Shown here piece by piece: positions 29,071 through 38,541 of a stretch of 64,000 nucleotides of DNA. Within the stretch, counting starts at the first letter, position 1. Every line of letters begins with the position of its first letter. A program made the translations under genes and the position numbers. The notes below the pieces were generated by a model that saw only the letters and a list, made by a program, of their open reading frames with translations, had not been told where the DNA came from and made no database searches. Source of the stretch: an uncultured Paracoccaceae bacterium (lineage in GTDB: Bacteria; Pseudomonadota; Alphaproteobacteria; Rhodobacterales; Rhodobacteraceae); NCBI GenBank assembly GCA_947499715.1, contig CANMPL010000001.1:248001-312000 (forward strand), written 5' to 3'.

Positions 29071-30029
29071 TGGCCGACCAACCTGATCACCTTGCCACCG
29101 CCCGCCGCGTCATCGCGGACGAGGCGGCTGGCCTCACCGCCCTAGCCGATGGTCTGGGCGCGGGGTTTGTCGAAGCGGTCGAGCTTATACTTGAGGCGCG
29201 AGGCCGGATCATCGTCTCTGGCATTGGCAAATCTGGCCATATCGCGCGCAAAATCGCCGCAACACTCGCGTCAACCGGCACGCCCGCCCAATTCGTCCAC
29301 CCCGCCGAGGCTAGCCACGGCGATCTTGGCATGGTCACCAGCCACGACATCGTTTTGGCCCTGTCAAATTCCGGCGAAGCGCCGGAGCTTGCGAACCTTG
29401 TGGCCTATACCCGCCGCTTTCAAATCCCGCTGATCGCGATTTCGAGCCGCGATGAAAGCACCTTGGCAAAACAGGCCGACATCCGCATCAACATCCCGCA
29501 ACTGGGCGAGGCTTGCGGCTTTGGCGTGGTGCCCACGACATCAACCACAATGTCACTGGCAGTTGGCGATGCGCTGGCAATCACCCTGATGCAATCGCGC
29601 CGGTTTACGCCCGCAGATTTCCATGCGTTTCACCCTGGCGGCAAGCTTGGCGCCCAGCTTGCCCGAGTCAGCGACCTGATGCACACCGGCGATGCGATCC
29701 CTCAAGTGTCAGCCACGACCCCGATGGGCGATGCGCTTTTGGTCATCAGCCAAAAGGGCTTTGGCGTCGTCGGCGTCACGCAGCCCGACGGCACCTTGGC
29801 CGGGGTCATTACCGACGGCGACTTGCGCCGCCATATGGATGGTCTGATGTCCAAGACCGCCGGCGAAGTCATGACCGTTGATCCGACCACAATTGCCCCC
29901 TCAGCACTTGCGCAGGAAGCAGTCGCAGCCATGTCCGGCAAAATAACCTGCCTCTTTGCGGTGGATGATGGCCACAAGGTCGCAGGCGTGCTGCACATTC
30001 ACGATTGTCTGCGGGCTGGCGTTGTCTGA
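29070..30029 (+). CDS. kdsD: Arabinose-5-phosphate isomerase KdsD/KpsF (SIS plus CBS domains)
   Basis: 319 aa; SGIGKSGHIARKIAATLASTGTPAQFVHPAEASHGDLGM, FHPGGKLG, C-terminal CBS repeats. Confidence 0.92.
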   Translation: MADQPDHLATARRVIADEAAGLTALADGLGAGFVEAVELILEARGRIIVSGIGKSGHIARKIAATLASTGTPAQFVHPAEASHGDLGMVTSHDIVLALSNSGEAPELANLVAYTRRFQIPLIAISSRDESTLAKQADIRINIPQLGEACGFGVVPTTSTTMSLAVGDALAITLMQSRRFTPADFHAFHPGGKLGAQLARVSDLMHTGDAIPQVSATTPMGDALLVISQKGFGVVGVTQPDGTLAGVITDGDLRRHMDGLMSKTAGEVMTVDPTTIAPSALAQEAVAAMSGKITCLFAVDDGHKVAGVLHIHDCLRAGVV

Positions 30030-30033
30030 CGCC

Positions 30034-30636
30034 ATGACCACCAACAGCAACATTCACAGCAGGCTGGTTGGATGGTTCAAGATCCTGCTGCCGCTGAGCG
30101 CGCTTGCCCTGCTGTCGACGCTTTTTCTTTTCGCCCGCGCGCCGGGCGAAATACCGGCGATCCCCTTCGCCGAAATCGACCGACTTGCGCAGGAACAACG
30201 GATCTCTGCCCCGCGGTTTTCAGGCGTCGCGGACGACGGTTCAACCATTGCGATTACAGCGCTCGCGGCCAAACCCGAATCGACGGAAAAACTCACGATT
30301 GAGGCACCCCGCCTTTCGCTTGATGCCGTCGATGGCACATCGCTGACGGTGCAGGCCGGGTTTGGCAGCGTCGACAGCGCAGCGCAGATGGCCGAATTGC
30401 GCAGTCTGGCCCGGCTCGAGACGTCATCAGGCTACCTGATGGAAACCCAAGGCCTGCGCGTCAACCTTGCCAGCGGGGAAATCACCTCTACCGGGCCCCT
30501 TGAAATTCAGGCCCCCTATGGCGAAGTCACAGCAGGGCAGGTCAATATCCTGACCACACCCGACGGCACCGGGCAGCGGATGGATTTTACCAAAGGCGTG
30601 AAGCTGGTATATAACCCCGCAAGCCGCAACGAGTAG
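30034..30636 (+). CDS. lptC: LPS export protein LptC
   Basis: From internal ATG: MTTNSNIHSRLVGWFKILLPLSALALLSTLFLF...; followed by lptA and lptB. Confidence 0.85.
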   Translation: MTTNSNIHSRLVGWFKILLPLSALALLSTLFLFARAPGEIPAIPFAEIDRLAQEQRISAPRFSGVADDGSTIAITALAAKPESTEKLTIEAPRLSLDAVDGTSLTVQAGFGSVDSAAQMAELRSLARLETSSGYLMETQGLRVNLASGEITSTGPLEIQAPYGEVTAGQVNILTTPDGTGQRMDFTKGVKLVYNPASRNE

Positions 30637-30642
30637 GACCCG

Positions 30643-31125
30643 ATGATGACCCGATTGATCGCAATCCTTGTGGCCCTCGCGCTTGCAACGCCGCTTACGG
30701 CGCAGACCAACATTAACCTTGGCGGTATTTCGGCTGACCCTTCTGCCGCCGTAGAAGTCAGCGCCGACAGCCTGTCGGTTGATCAAGACAGCGGCACGGC
30801 CATTTTTGCCGGTAACGTCATCATCGGTCAGGGCGATCTGCGCCTTTCCGCGACCGAGGTTGAGGTCGTCTATTCCGATGCGACAGGGGATATCGCCCGC
30901 CTCAAGGCCTCTGGCGGTGTTACCTTTGTCACCGCGACCGAAGCGGCAGAGGCGCAATCGGCAGACTACGATCTGTCCGCGGGCACGCTTACTTTGCGCG
31001 GCGATGTCTTGCTGACCCAAGGTGCCAGCGCGCTCTCTTCGGATGAAATGCGGATCAACCTGACCACGGGCGACGCGCAGATGTCCGGCCGTGTCCGCAC
31101 CGTATTTCAGCAAGGCAACAACTGA
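30643..31125 (+). CDS. lptA: LPS transport periplasmic protein LptA
   Basis: 160 aa with signal peptide; VSADSLSVDQDSGTAIFAGNVIIGQGDLRLSATEVEVVY. Confidence 0.9.
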   Translation: MMTRLIAILVALALATPLTAQTNINLGGISADPSAAVEVSADSLSVDQDSGTAIFAGNVIIGQGDLRLSATEVEVVYSDATGDIARLKASGGVTFVTATEAAEAQSADYDLSAGTLTLRGDVLLTQGASALSSDEMRINLTTGDAQMSGRVRTVFQQGNN

Positions 31126-31880
31126 TGTCCCCGTCGCTGACAGTTCAAGACGGCGATGCCGGGCTGCGCGTTGTCAATCTGCGCAAAAGCTACCGCAAAC
31201 GCCCCGTCATCCGTGATGTCAGCATGACCCTTGGCCGCGGTGAAGCTGTCGCGCTTTTGGGGCCAAATGGCAGCGGCAAGACGACCTGTTTCTACCTCAT
31301 CGCGGGCCTCATCAACGCCGAAGGCGGGCGCGTGTCCGTTGACGGCGACGACGTAACAACCTTTCCAATGTATCGCCGCGCCAAACTTGGGATCGGCTAT
31401 CTGCCACAGGAAATGTCGATCTTTCGCGGCATGAGCGTTGAGGACAATATCAAAGCGATCCTCGAAATCAGCGTCCCCGACCGGCTTAAACGGCGCGAAC
31501 GGCTCGAAGATTTGTTGTCCGAATTCTCGATCGAACATCTGCGCCGCGCCCCTGCCATTGCCCTTTCGGGCGGGGAACGCCGCCGGGTCGAAATTGCACG
31601 CTGCCTTGCGGCGGGCCCGAAATACGTCTTGTTGGACGAACCTTTTGCCGGTGTAGACCCGATTGCGGTCGATGAAATCCGCCATCTTGTGGCCGATCTG
31701 AAGAATCGCGGTATTGGCGTGCTGATCACCGATCACAACGTCCGCGAAACGCTGCAAATCGTGGATCGCGCCTATATCCTGCATGACGGCAAAATCTTGA
31801 TGAGCGGGACAACCGATGAAGTTGTCCAAGACGAAAACGTGCGCCGCGTTTATCTTGGTAAGGGCTTCCGCGTTAACTAA
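31125..31880 (+). CDS. lptB: LPS export ABC transporter ATP-binding protein LptB
   Basis: 251 aa; Walker A GPNGSGKTT, LSGGERRRVEIARCL, LLDEPFAGVDPIAV. Confidence 0.96.
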   Translation: MSPSLTVQDGDAGLRVVNLRKSYRKRPVIRDVSMTLGRGEAVALLGPNGSGKTTCFYLIAGLINAEGGRVSVDGDDVTTFPMYRRAKLGIGYLPQEMSIFRGMSVEDNIKAILEISVPDRLKRRERLEDLLSEFSIEHLRRAPAIALSGGERRRVEIARCLAAGPKYVLLDEPFAGVDPIAVDEIRHLVADLKNRGIGVLITDHNVRETLQIVDRAYILHDGKILMSGTTDEVVQDENVRRVYLGKGFRVN

Positions 31881-32105
31881 TTTGCAGGGCCAAACGCGCA
31901 AGATTCGATTGACAGACACGCCCATTCTGACGCTCAATGAAGGGGATGAAAGACCCGGCTCAGATTCTTGTCCGCCACCAGGCCTCGCCGCCTGACGGTC
32001 AAGTAAAACCAAATGATGACGGGTTCCATCGCTCCCCGAAGGTGCGCGACTAACCTGCTACGGCAGGCCAAACGACGTGCCACCACGTCACGCAAAGGAG
32101 ACACG

Positions 32106-32681
32106 ATGCGGTATCAGATCAGCGGTAAACAGATCGACATTGGCGAAGCCCTGCAAACCCATGTCAAAACCGAACTTGATGAAATGCTCACGAAATACGC
32201 AGGTCGCCCGACCGAAGCGACCGTCGTGTTTTCCAAGTCTGGTCATGAATATGTCTGTGAAACGGTGATCCACCTTTCAACCGGGCTCACGGCGCAGGCG
32301 CGCGCCCATGATGCAGAGATCTATGCTGCTTTTGATGGCAGCAACGAAAAAATGGATAAGCAACTCAGGCGGTATAAGCGGCGGCTAAAGGACCACCATC
32401 GTGATCGCTCACAACCTGTTGAACTTTCCGCCGCCGACTCGTATATCCTCGCCGCAACGGATGAATCGCACGAGGCGGAAAAGGCAGACGACGCGCCAAT
32501 CATCGTCGCAGAGATGGAGACGAAGATACCGTCAATCTCTGTTGGTGAAGCAGTCATGCAGATGGAACTGGCGGATACAAAGGTCGTCGTTTTCCGAAAC
32601 GAGAAGCACAACGGAATAAACGTGGTATATAAGCGGGACGATGGAAACATCGGTTGGATCGACCCGCGTGCGACTGGTTAG
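32106..32681 (+). CDS. hpf: Long-form ribosome hibernation promoting factor
   Basis: 191 aa from MRYQISGKQIDIGEALQTHVK; C-terminal domain ...FRNEKHNGINVVYKRDDGNIGWIDP matches long HPF. Confidence 0.92.
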   Translation: MRYQISGKQIDIGEALQTHVKTELDEMLTKYAGRPTEATVVFSKSGHEYVCETVIHLSTGLTAQARAHDAEIYAAFDGSNEKMDKQLRRYKRRLKDHHRDRSQPVELSAADSYILAATDESHEAEKADDAPIIVAEMETKIPSISVGEAVMQMELADTKVVVFRNEKHNGINVVYKRDDGNIGWIDPRATG

Positions 32682-32709
32682 ACCCGTCGCGTAGTCGAAG
32701 GGAACAGAC

Positions 32710-33174
32710 ATGCAGGTGGCAGATATTCTAAAGCCAGATGCCGTCAAAGTGATCAACAGCTGCACAAGCAAGAAGCGGCTGTTTCACGATCTTGGTGCGC
32801 TGGCGGACGCCTGCTATGATCTGCCCAGCGCAGACGTGATCGATGCCCTGATCGAACGCGAAGGGCTTGGCCCAACAGGTGTGGGACACGGCATCGCCCT
32901 GCCCCATGCCCGTATGCCACAGGTCAAAGGCGTGCTTGGTGCGTTTCTGCGCCTTGAAAAGCCGTTGAACTTTGATGCGGTTGACCGCCAGCCGGTTGAC
33001 CTTGTCTTTGCCTTGCTCGCCCCCGAGGACGCCGGGGTCGAGCATCTCAAGGCCCTCGCCCTTGTATCCCGCACCATGCGGAACGAGGATGTATGCAGCA
33101 AATTGCGGGCCAATAATGACCCTGCAACGCTGTTTGCCTTGCTGACAGAAGCGTCGGCCAGTCAGGCCGCGTAG
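32710..33174 (+). CDS. ptsN: PTS IIA-like nitrogen regulatory protein PtsN
   Basis: 154 aa; GPTGVGHGIALPHARMPQVKGVLGAF with the active-site His context. Confidence 0.93.
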   Translation: MQVADILKPDAVKVINSCTSKKRLFHDLGALADACYDLPSADVIDALIEREGLGPTGVGHGIALPHARMPQVKGVLGAFLRLEKPLNFDAVDRQPVDLVFALLAPEDAGVEHLKALALVSRTMRNEDVCSKLRANNDPATLFALLTEASASQAA

Positions 33175-34598
33175 TCACCAAACCCGAACATCTGATAGTC
33201 GCGGGCATAGGCCAGCCGTGCGGCGCTTTCGACCTCTGGGTTGTAAATCCCGGCCAATCTTTCTGCCCACGGGTCCGTTGTGGCAGGCACCGCCGGCATC
33301 TTCGACCGCCCCAACTGCCCCGCCAGACCGGCCAGATCGGAGCGCAGCCGATCTTCGCGCAGGATGGCGTCAGGCGGGCCAAATTCCACCATGCTTTGCA
33401 AAACCGACAGCTGCGTTGACCATGCCGGATCAACGCGCGTTGCCGTCTGGGCTGACAAATTGCTTCGCAGAAACTGCAAAAACGTCAGAAACGCCGCGCG
33501 ATGGGCATCCAGATCGTATGCCGGGTCGGTCACCGGATCAGGCGCGTGATCGGGGATCTTTAACTTGTGAACTTTGCGCAGCGTCTCGCGAATCTCGGCA
33601 AAGCTGCCGGGACCTGTTGCCAGGATCTTGTCGCAAAAAGCCGTATGCGCCCAAGCCACCGGATGCCGTAGCACGGTAAAGCTGCGATGGCCGGGACGAT
33701 CGTTCATCCATTCCCGCAGGGATTTCTGCCCGAACTTGCGCTGCAAATCATCCGCCTCAACACCATCCAGCGCGGCCATCCAAGCCTCGACCACCGGCAC
33801 GGGCCCGGATTTGAGCGGCAAATACAGCAGCGGCGATTGCGCGGCCGCAACATAAGTCGGCACCAATGGCCCGCGACGCGGTTCAAAATTTGGCGTCCGG
33901 TTCAGATTGAACCGATCCATCCGCGCCAAGGCCTGCTCCATCTGTGGAAAATTTTCGACTTTGGATGACATCGGCGCCGGGTTTTGCTTTTTCAGCTTCC
34001 GGTCAAGGTTTGTGATCCGCCCCTTTGCGCCCAGGAATTGCGCAAGCCCGTTCATCACGTCGACGTCCTGCAAATCTTCATAAGCCACATAAAATGCGGT
34101 CTGACCGGTGCGCTGCAGCGCATTCAAAAGCTTGACCTGAAACGCCTGAAGCGCGGCCATATGCGCTTCAAACTCATCCGCGTCAAAATGCACGGCCTGC
34201 GTCTTGGCGTGGGTTGCATTGGTCAGCTTCCACTGCCCCGTCGCGCTGGCGATCTTCCAGCTGACAAAGCTGTCCACCGGGTTGCGCGTCAGAATGATCT
34301 TGGCACAGCGCGGATCCGCAAGACACTCATCCAGCACGCGCGGATCGTGGTCATTAAAGAACCGAAACCCCGCCAGTCCGGGGGCCGCTTTAACCGCCTC
34401 GATCAACGCCTCTGGCGCGACTTCGCGTTGCGCCTGCGTGATACCCAGCATGTCATCCTTGTTGGGATACCCAATAAAATGCGGATTGAACGCCTCACCC
34501 AGACAGCTGAGGTCATCAAAGGCGTTGATATTCGCCTCAAGGAAATTGGACCCGGTCCGCATTTCTGCAAAGACCACAAAATAATCAAATCGTTCCAA
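33162..34598 (-). CDS. Sulfotransferase-family (NodH-like) protein with a possible second sulfotransferase-like lobe
   Basis: 478 aa; N-terminal RTGSNFLEANINAF and ILTRNPVDSFVSWK; C-terminal FTVLRHPVAWAHTAFCDKIL. Confidence 0.75.
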   Translation of the reverse strand: MERFDYFVVFAEMRTGSNFLEANINAFDDLSCLGEAFNPHFIGYPNKDDMLGITQAQREVAPEALIEAVKAAPGLAGFRFFNDHDPRVLDECLADPRCAKIILTRNPVDSFVSWKIASATGQWKLTNATHAKTQAVHFDADEFEAHMAALQAFQVKLLNALQRTGQTAFYVAYEDLQDVDVMNGLAQFLGAKGRITNLDRKLKKQNPAPMSSKVENFPQMEQALARMDRFNLNRTPNFEPRRGPLVPTYVAAAQSPLLYLPLKSGPVPVVEAWMAALDGVEADDLQRKFGQKSLREWMNDRPGHRSFTVLRHPVAWAHTAFCDKILATGPGSFAEIRETLRKVHKLKIPDHAPDPVTDPAYDLDAHRAAFLTFLQFLRSNLSAQTATRVDPAWSTQLSVLQSMVEFGPPDAILREDRLRSDLAGLAGQLGRSKMPAVPATTDPWAERLAGIYNPEVESAARLAYARDYQMFGFGDYAA

Positions 34599-34600
34599 GG

Positions 34601-36301
34601 TTACCGTACCAGATAGGGTTTTCGGGGCTGCGGCACATTGTGATCCGCAGGTGGATCGACGGGGAAATCGCCCATCAAATAGGGGTGCATCCCCTGATTC
34701 TTGAGGTTTTGCAGAAACTGACCGAACCCGGTCAGATCGTGCATCCGCGGCGCCTCTGCCAAGCGGCCAAGGGTCTTGCCGGTCATGTCTTCGACCACGG
34801 TTTGCAGGGCCTCCATCGGGGCCTCGATAAAGTCGGCCATCGACCAGATCCGCACCCGCGCCTTGCCATAAGGCGATCGCAAACAGCTAAGGTGCTCATT
34901 CTCGATCCGCTGCAATTCGGCGGCCTCTTGCCGCAGATCTGCAAAATTGCGGTTGGATTGAAACAGCGGCACAGCCCAACTGCCCGTGACCACGGCAATT
35001 TGCGCATTCTTGTCGCGTGCAAGGTTCCAACTCATGGCCTGATGGTCGGTTGGCGAAAACTGAAACGCCTGACGCTCGCCACGCGTGTTCCAGATCAGGT
35101 TCGTCAGAAACATCTGCGGATTGTAGTCGCGCAGTTTCACATTATCGGTCAGCGCACCGTGGAAATGGCTTTGCCGTCCGTCAAATTCGACGCGTTGATA
35201 ATGATAAAGATGCCCATGCACGCGCGCGCCGGTCATCTTGGCCAACCACGGCTCAAAATTCTCGAACAGCTCGGTAAAGCCCTGAAGCACGGTGAACGGT
35301 TCGCAGGTAATCCCGTTTTCCCAATCATTGTTGGGGAAACGGCTTTGCATATAAAGTCCGGGCCGCCCGCGCGTCCGCCGCTCAACCGCCTTGGAAAAGA
35401 TCCTGTCAATCTTGCCGGGGTTGGGTTCGGCACCCTTCATCACGGCCATGTCGTCATTCAGAAACGTCTTGTAAAGGCGATCCGCCTGCGGCCAGATCTT
35501 GCGCGCGACAAAGCAGTCGGATCGGCGCAAAAGCTGCAGGTGATCATCATAGAAAATATGCGGCTTGCCCTGAAAATCGAACTTCGACAGCGTCAGCGAC
35601 CGACTTTCGATTTGTTGCGAATAAAGCCGGGATAGGGTCTGAAAATAGCTTTCGTCGGGGATCCAGACGCGTTTGAAATAGCGATCATAGGTTGGGCGAT
35701 CTGGGTCCTGCAAAATCGCCGAAAGCGTTTGCCGGGTCAGACACCACCACTGCGAACCCATATGCGGGATCAACCCCTCTGGGATCTTGCGGCGGAACCG
35801 GATGCGCCGCTGCAAAGCGACGTAGCGGTCAAACAGAAAACGCTGACGCTTCCATGAAAACGGGAACCGCAGGGTGAACCGTTCGTGATCCAATCCGCCA
35901 ACCGTCCAGGGCACATCGGCGGTTGTGGCGCTTTCGATAAAGTCGGTGCGCGGACGGCTCGCCAAGTAGCGGCGCAGTTCTTTCACGGGGCGCAACGGCA
36001 TACAGGACCCCGACGCCAGATAGACATGCGCGACCTTGGGAAAATTCCGCAGCATCATTTCCGACGCGGATTGGGCCGCCGCCACAATGCCCCATGTGCC
36101 CCACTCGCAGGCGTGACGCTTGCAAAACAGCACGTTGGATTCCAGATCGGCCAAGGCATCGCGAAAGGTCGCAAAGGTCGCGTCATCGACGTTCTTGTCC
36201 ACATGGATCACCACAGGGCAACCGCCCGCAACCCAATGCCGCGCGACCTGTTCAGCCCGGTCAAGGGCCGTATGCACCAGCATGACAATCCCGACCGTCA
36301 T
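34601..36301 (-). CDS. Core-2/I-branching (GT14-like) beta-1,6-N-acetylglucosaminyltransferase-like protein
   Basis: 566 aa; IVMLVHTALDRAEQVARHW, VIHVDKNVDD, VYLASGSCMPLRP, GSQWWCLTR, plus a long C-terminal extension. Confidence 0.8.
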   Translation of the reverse strand: MTVGIVMLVHTALDRAEQVARHWVAGGCPVVIHVDKNVDDATFATFRDALADLESNVLFCKRHACEWGTWGIVAAAQSASEMMLRNFPKVAHVYLASGSCMPLRPVKELRRYLASRPRTDFIESATTADVPWTVGGLDHERFTLRFPFSWKRQRFLFDRYVALQRRIRFRRKIPEGLIPHMGSQWWCLTRQTLSAILQDPDRPTYDRYFKRVWIPDESYFQTLSRLYSQQIESRSLTLSKFDFQGKPHIFYDDHLQLLRRSDCFVARKIWPQADRLYKTFLNDDMAVMKGAEPNPGKIDRIFSKAVERRTRGRPGLYMQSRFPNNDWENGITCEPFTVLQGFTELFENFEPWLAKMTGARVHGHLYHYQRVEFDGRQSHFHGALTDNVKLRDYNPQMFLTNLIWNTRGERQAFQFSPTDHQAMSWNLARDKNAQIAVVTGSWAVPLFQSNRNFADLRQEAAELQRIENEHLSCLRSPYGKARVRIWSMADFIEAPMEALQTVVEDMTGKTLGRLAEAPRMHDLTGFGQFLQNLKNQGMHPYLMGDFPVDPPADHNVPQPRKPYLVR

Positions 36302-37308
36302 GCCCAGTTCCCCTTGGACATCAGGCCCAAAATCTCAAGCTGGCGCCAGTTGATATACTTCTCGCTCCACTTGCACCACAGATCAGGGTTGTCTTCGTTC
36401 GCAGCGGCATAGGCGCGGTATTCGTGGCTATTGGCGTAATGTTCCTTTCGGATCAGCTCTTCTTTCGCCTTCTCCGCAAAAGTGCTGAGGAATTTGGTGT
36501 GCAGCATCACGCCAGAGGCTTTTTCACCGCCCCATTCGTCATAAACAAGGTTCAACCCGCGCGGCAGCAGCATATGGGTCGAACTCACATAGGCATAGCG
36601 GCGGTCCCATTTGACCAGCGGCACCTTGTTCAGCGCCGGGGCGCGGTTCGGTTCTTCGGCAAAGAACGTCCGCGCGCGCGGCCCGCCCTGGATCCACAAA
36701 TTGCCAAACGTGGGATTACGCTCAATCGTGTAGTTTCCGCTGTCAAACCACTCTGCCACTTCAAGCGGGTCGCGGCCGCGCAGGTAGGGTGTGTCGTTGA
36801 CCGGACCCTTGGGATACATGTCCAGCAACATCGCACCAAAGGACTTGATCGACGACGCATCAAGCCAATCTGTCAGCGCCCGCAAAGGCCGGGTATCGCA
36901 AAACGGATAAACCAGCAGCTCATCAGGGTCGGCCACAAGGCACCAGTGTCCGTGGCCATATTTGAACTGAAGCCAGTTCAGCCAGTCAACACCGAACCGC
37001 GCCCGCTTGTAGCTGCCTTTGGCCAACCAAAGCGACACATCGGGCTGCTCCTTTAAAAATGCCTGCGCGTCATCGGTGCTTTCGTTGTCCACCATCATGA
37101 AATGGTTCACGCCCATCTCGCGGTAGTATTGCAGGAAATACGGCAGCCGCAGATCTTCATTCCGAAAGGTCGAAAAGACGATAATGTCAGACGGCTTTAT
37201 CTGGTCTGTGCGATCAACAATATTGGTCAGCTCGCGGCGCTTACGAAAGGCGCGCGCAATCCAGCGCCGTCGCTGGGTTCGCAACCGATATGACTCCCAA
37301 ACGCCCAA
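36298..37308 (-). CDS. Glycosyltransferase family 2/92-like protein
   Basis: 336 aa; VFSTFRNEDLRLPYFLQYYREMGVNHFMMVDNESTDDAQAFL, CLVADPDELLVYP. Confidence 0.8.
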   Translation of the reverse strand: MGVWESYRLRTQRRRWIARAFRKRRELTNIVDRTDQIKPSDIIVFSTFRNEDLRLPYFLQYYREMGVNHFMMVDNESTDDAQAFLKEQPDVSLWLAKGSYKRARFGVDWLNWLQFKYGHGHWCLVADPDELLVYPFCDTRPLRALTDWLDASSIKSFGAMLLDMYPKGPVNDTPYLRGRDPLEVAEWFDSGNYTIERNPTFGNLWIQGGPRARTFFAEEPNRAPALNKVPLVKWDRRYAYVSSTHMLLPRGLNLVYDEWGGEKASGVMLHTKFLSTFAEKAKEELIRKEHYANSHEYRAYAAANEDNPDLWCKWSEKYINWRQLEILGLMSKGNWA

Positions 37309-37344
37309 TGTGATCCCTGTGTTACATGCCTCGCGATACGAGAC

Positions 37345-38514
37345 TTACCACCCATCCGTAAAGACTAACTTGAAATGTGTGTCCCAGTCAGGGGGAACTC
37401 GGGTCATTTTTGTGCCAATTTGCGCAGCCAAGCTCATATTCTTTAAGGTTTTTTCCCAAGCGTCCCGGTCGTTCGGGTCCAAATAAATGGCATCTTTGCC
37501 CAGAATTTCGCGGCAGGCGGGCAAATCAGAAACCACGACCGGTGTGCCAAGGGCCGCCGCCTCAACTGGCGGCAAGCCATAGCCTTCGGCAAATGATGGA
37601 AAAAGCAGCGCCCGCGCGCCACCCAAAAGGCTGATGATCTGACCGTCCGTCAGATCCTGCACCTCTTTGACGCCTGCGATACCAGCGTCCAACCGCGCAA
37701 AAACATCCGCGTTCTTCCACCCGCGGCGACCACAAATCAGCAGGTTTGGCGGTGCTTCCCAACTTTCCCAAATATCCAGCAACAGCGCATGGTTCTTGCG
37801 CGGCTCAATCGTGCCAAGGATCACAAAATAGGGGGAATTCGTGTCTAACACAGGCGGAATCGGCTCTGGCTTTGCCAATTCGACACCAAGCGGCGCGACA
37901 ACATGCGGCGGCATATCCGCCATGTGACGCCCCATATCAGCAACAACAGCGCGGGTTGAACAAATTACCCGGTCCGCAAGGGCCGCGATCAACGCAACCT
38001 TGCGGGCAAAGGCCTTTGCGGTTCCCTCTCTTTGCAGATCCGGCCAATCCAACGGGATCACGTCGTGCAACAAAACAGATGAACGCCCGCCCGCGCCACC
38101 GACGCTTAGCAGCATTCGCTGGGTCAGATTGCTATGGCCGACGTTGTAATAGGCAAAACTGCCGGGCAGATGCTTGCCCAGCATGCGCGGCAACCCATTG
38201 GGCCGGCACCGGGCCCTGGCATGACGCCGCACAAGGGATTGCCCGCGCTTTGCCGCATCTGTCAGCCGCCGATTTAGCCGGGATAGCAAATCAACCTGAC
38301 CCCAATCGCCGCTTTGATGCGCCGCAACAAAGGCCCGCATCCCGCCTTGGTCCAACAGCACATAGCCCAACGCCGTCCGCACGACCGCATTGGCTGATGG
38401 GTCCGCCGCAAACTGTTTGAGATAGGCAAATTCGACGCGATCAACGCCGGTATGAACAAGCCCCGCCCGACTGACCAAACGGGTCAAATCCAACAGGCGC
38501 GGCACCGCCATCAC
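37345..38514 (-). CDS. Glycosyltransferase family 1 (GT4-like)
   Basis: 389 aa; FVILGTIEPRKNHALLLDIWE, ALLFPSFAEGYGLPPVEAAALGTPVVVSDLPACREI. Confidence 0.9.
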   Translation of the reverse strand: MMAVPRLLDLTRLVSRAGLVHTGVDRVEFAYLKQFAADPSANAVVRTALGYVLLDQGGMRAFVAAHQSGDWGQVDLLSRLNRRLTDAAKRGQSLVRRHARARCRPNGLPRMLGKHLPGSFAYYNVGHSNLTQRMLLSVGGAGGRSSVLLHDVIPLDWPDLQREGTAKAFARKVALIAALADRVICSTRAVVADMGRHMADMPPHVVAPLGVELAKPEPIPPVLDTNSPYFVILGTIEPRKNHALLLDIWESWEAPPNLLICGRRGWKNADVFARLDAGIAGVKEVQDLTDGQIISLLGGARALLFPSFAEGYGLPPVEAAALGTPVVVSDLPACREILGKDAIYLDPNDRDAWEKTLKNMSLAAQIGTKMTRVPPDWDTHFKLVFTDGW

Positions 38515-38541
38515 AGGGCCTTAGCCGCATAGAAAGCGTGT

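Noticed and set aside
29870-30030. Possible early start of lptC inside kdsD (ORF track start 29956)
   Set aside because: The upstream part overlaps kdsD in another frame; the ATG at 30034 gives a normal LptC N-terminus.
33162-33174. Overlap of ptsN and the sulfotransferase-like gene 3' ends as a novel element
   Set aside because: Simple 13-bp convergent overlap; common in compact genomes. A similar 9-bp overlap exists at radC (47429-47437).
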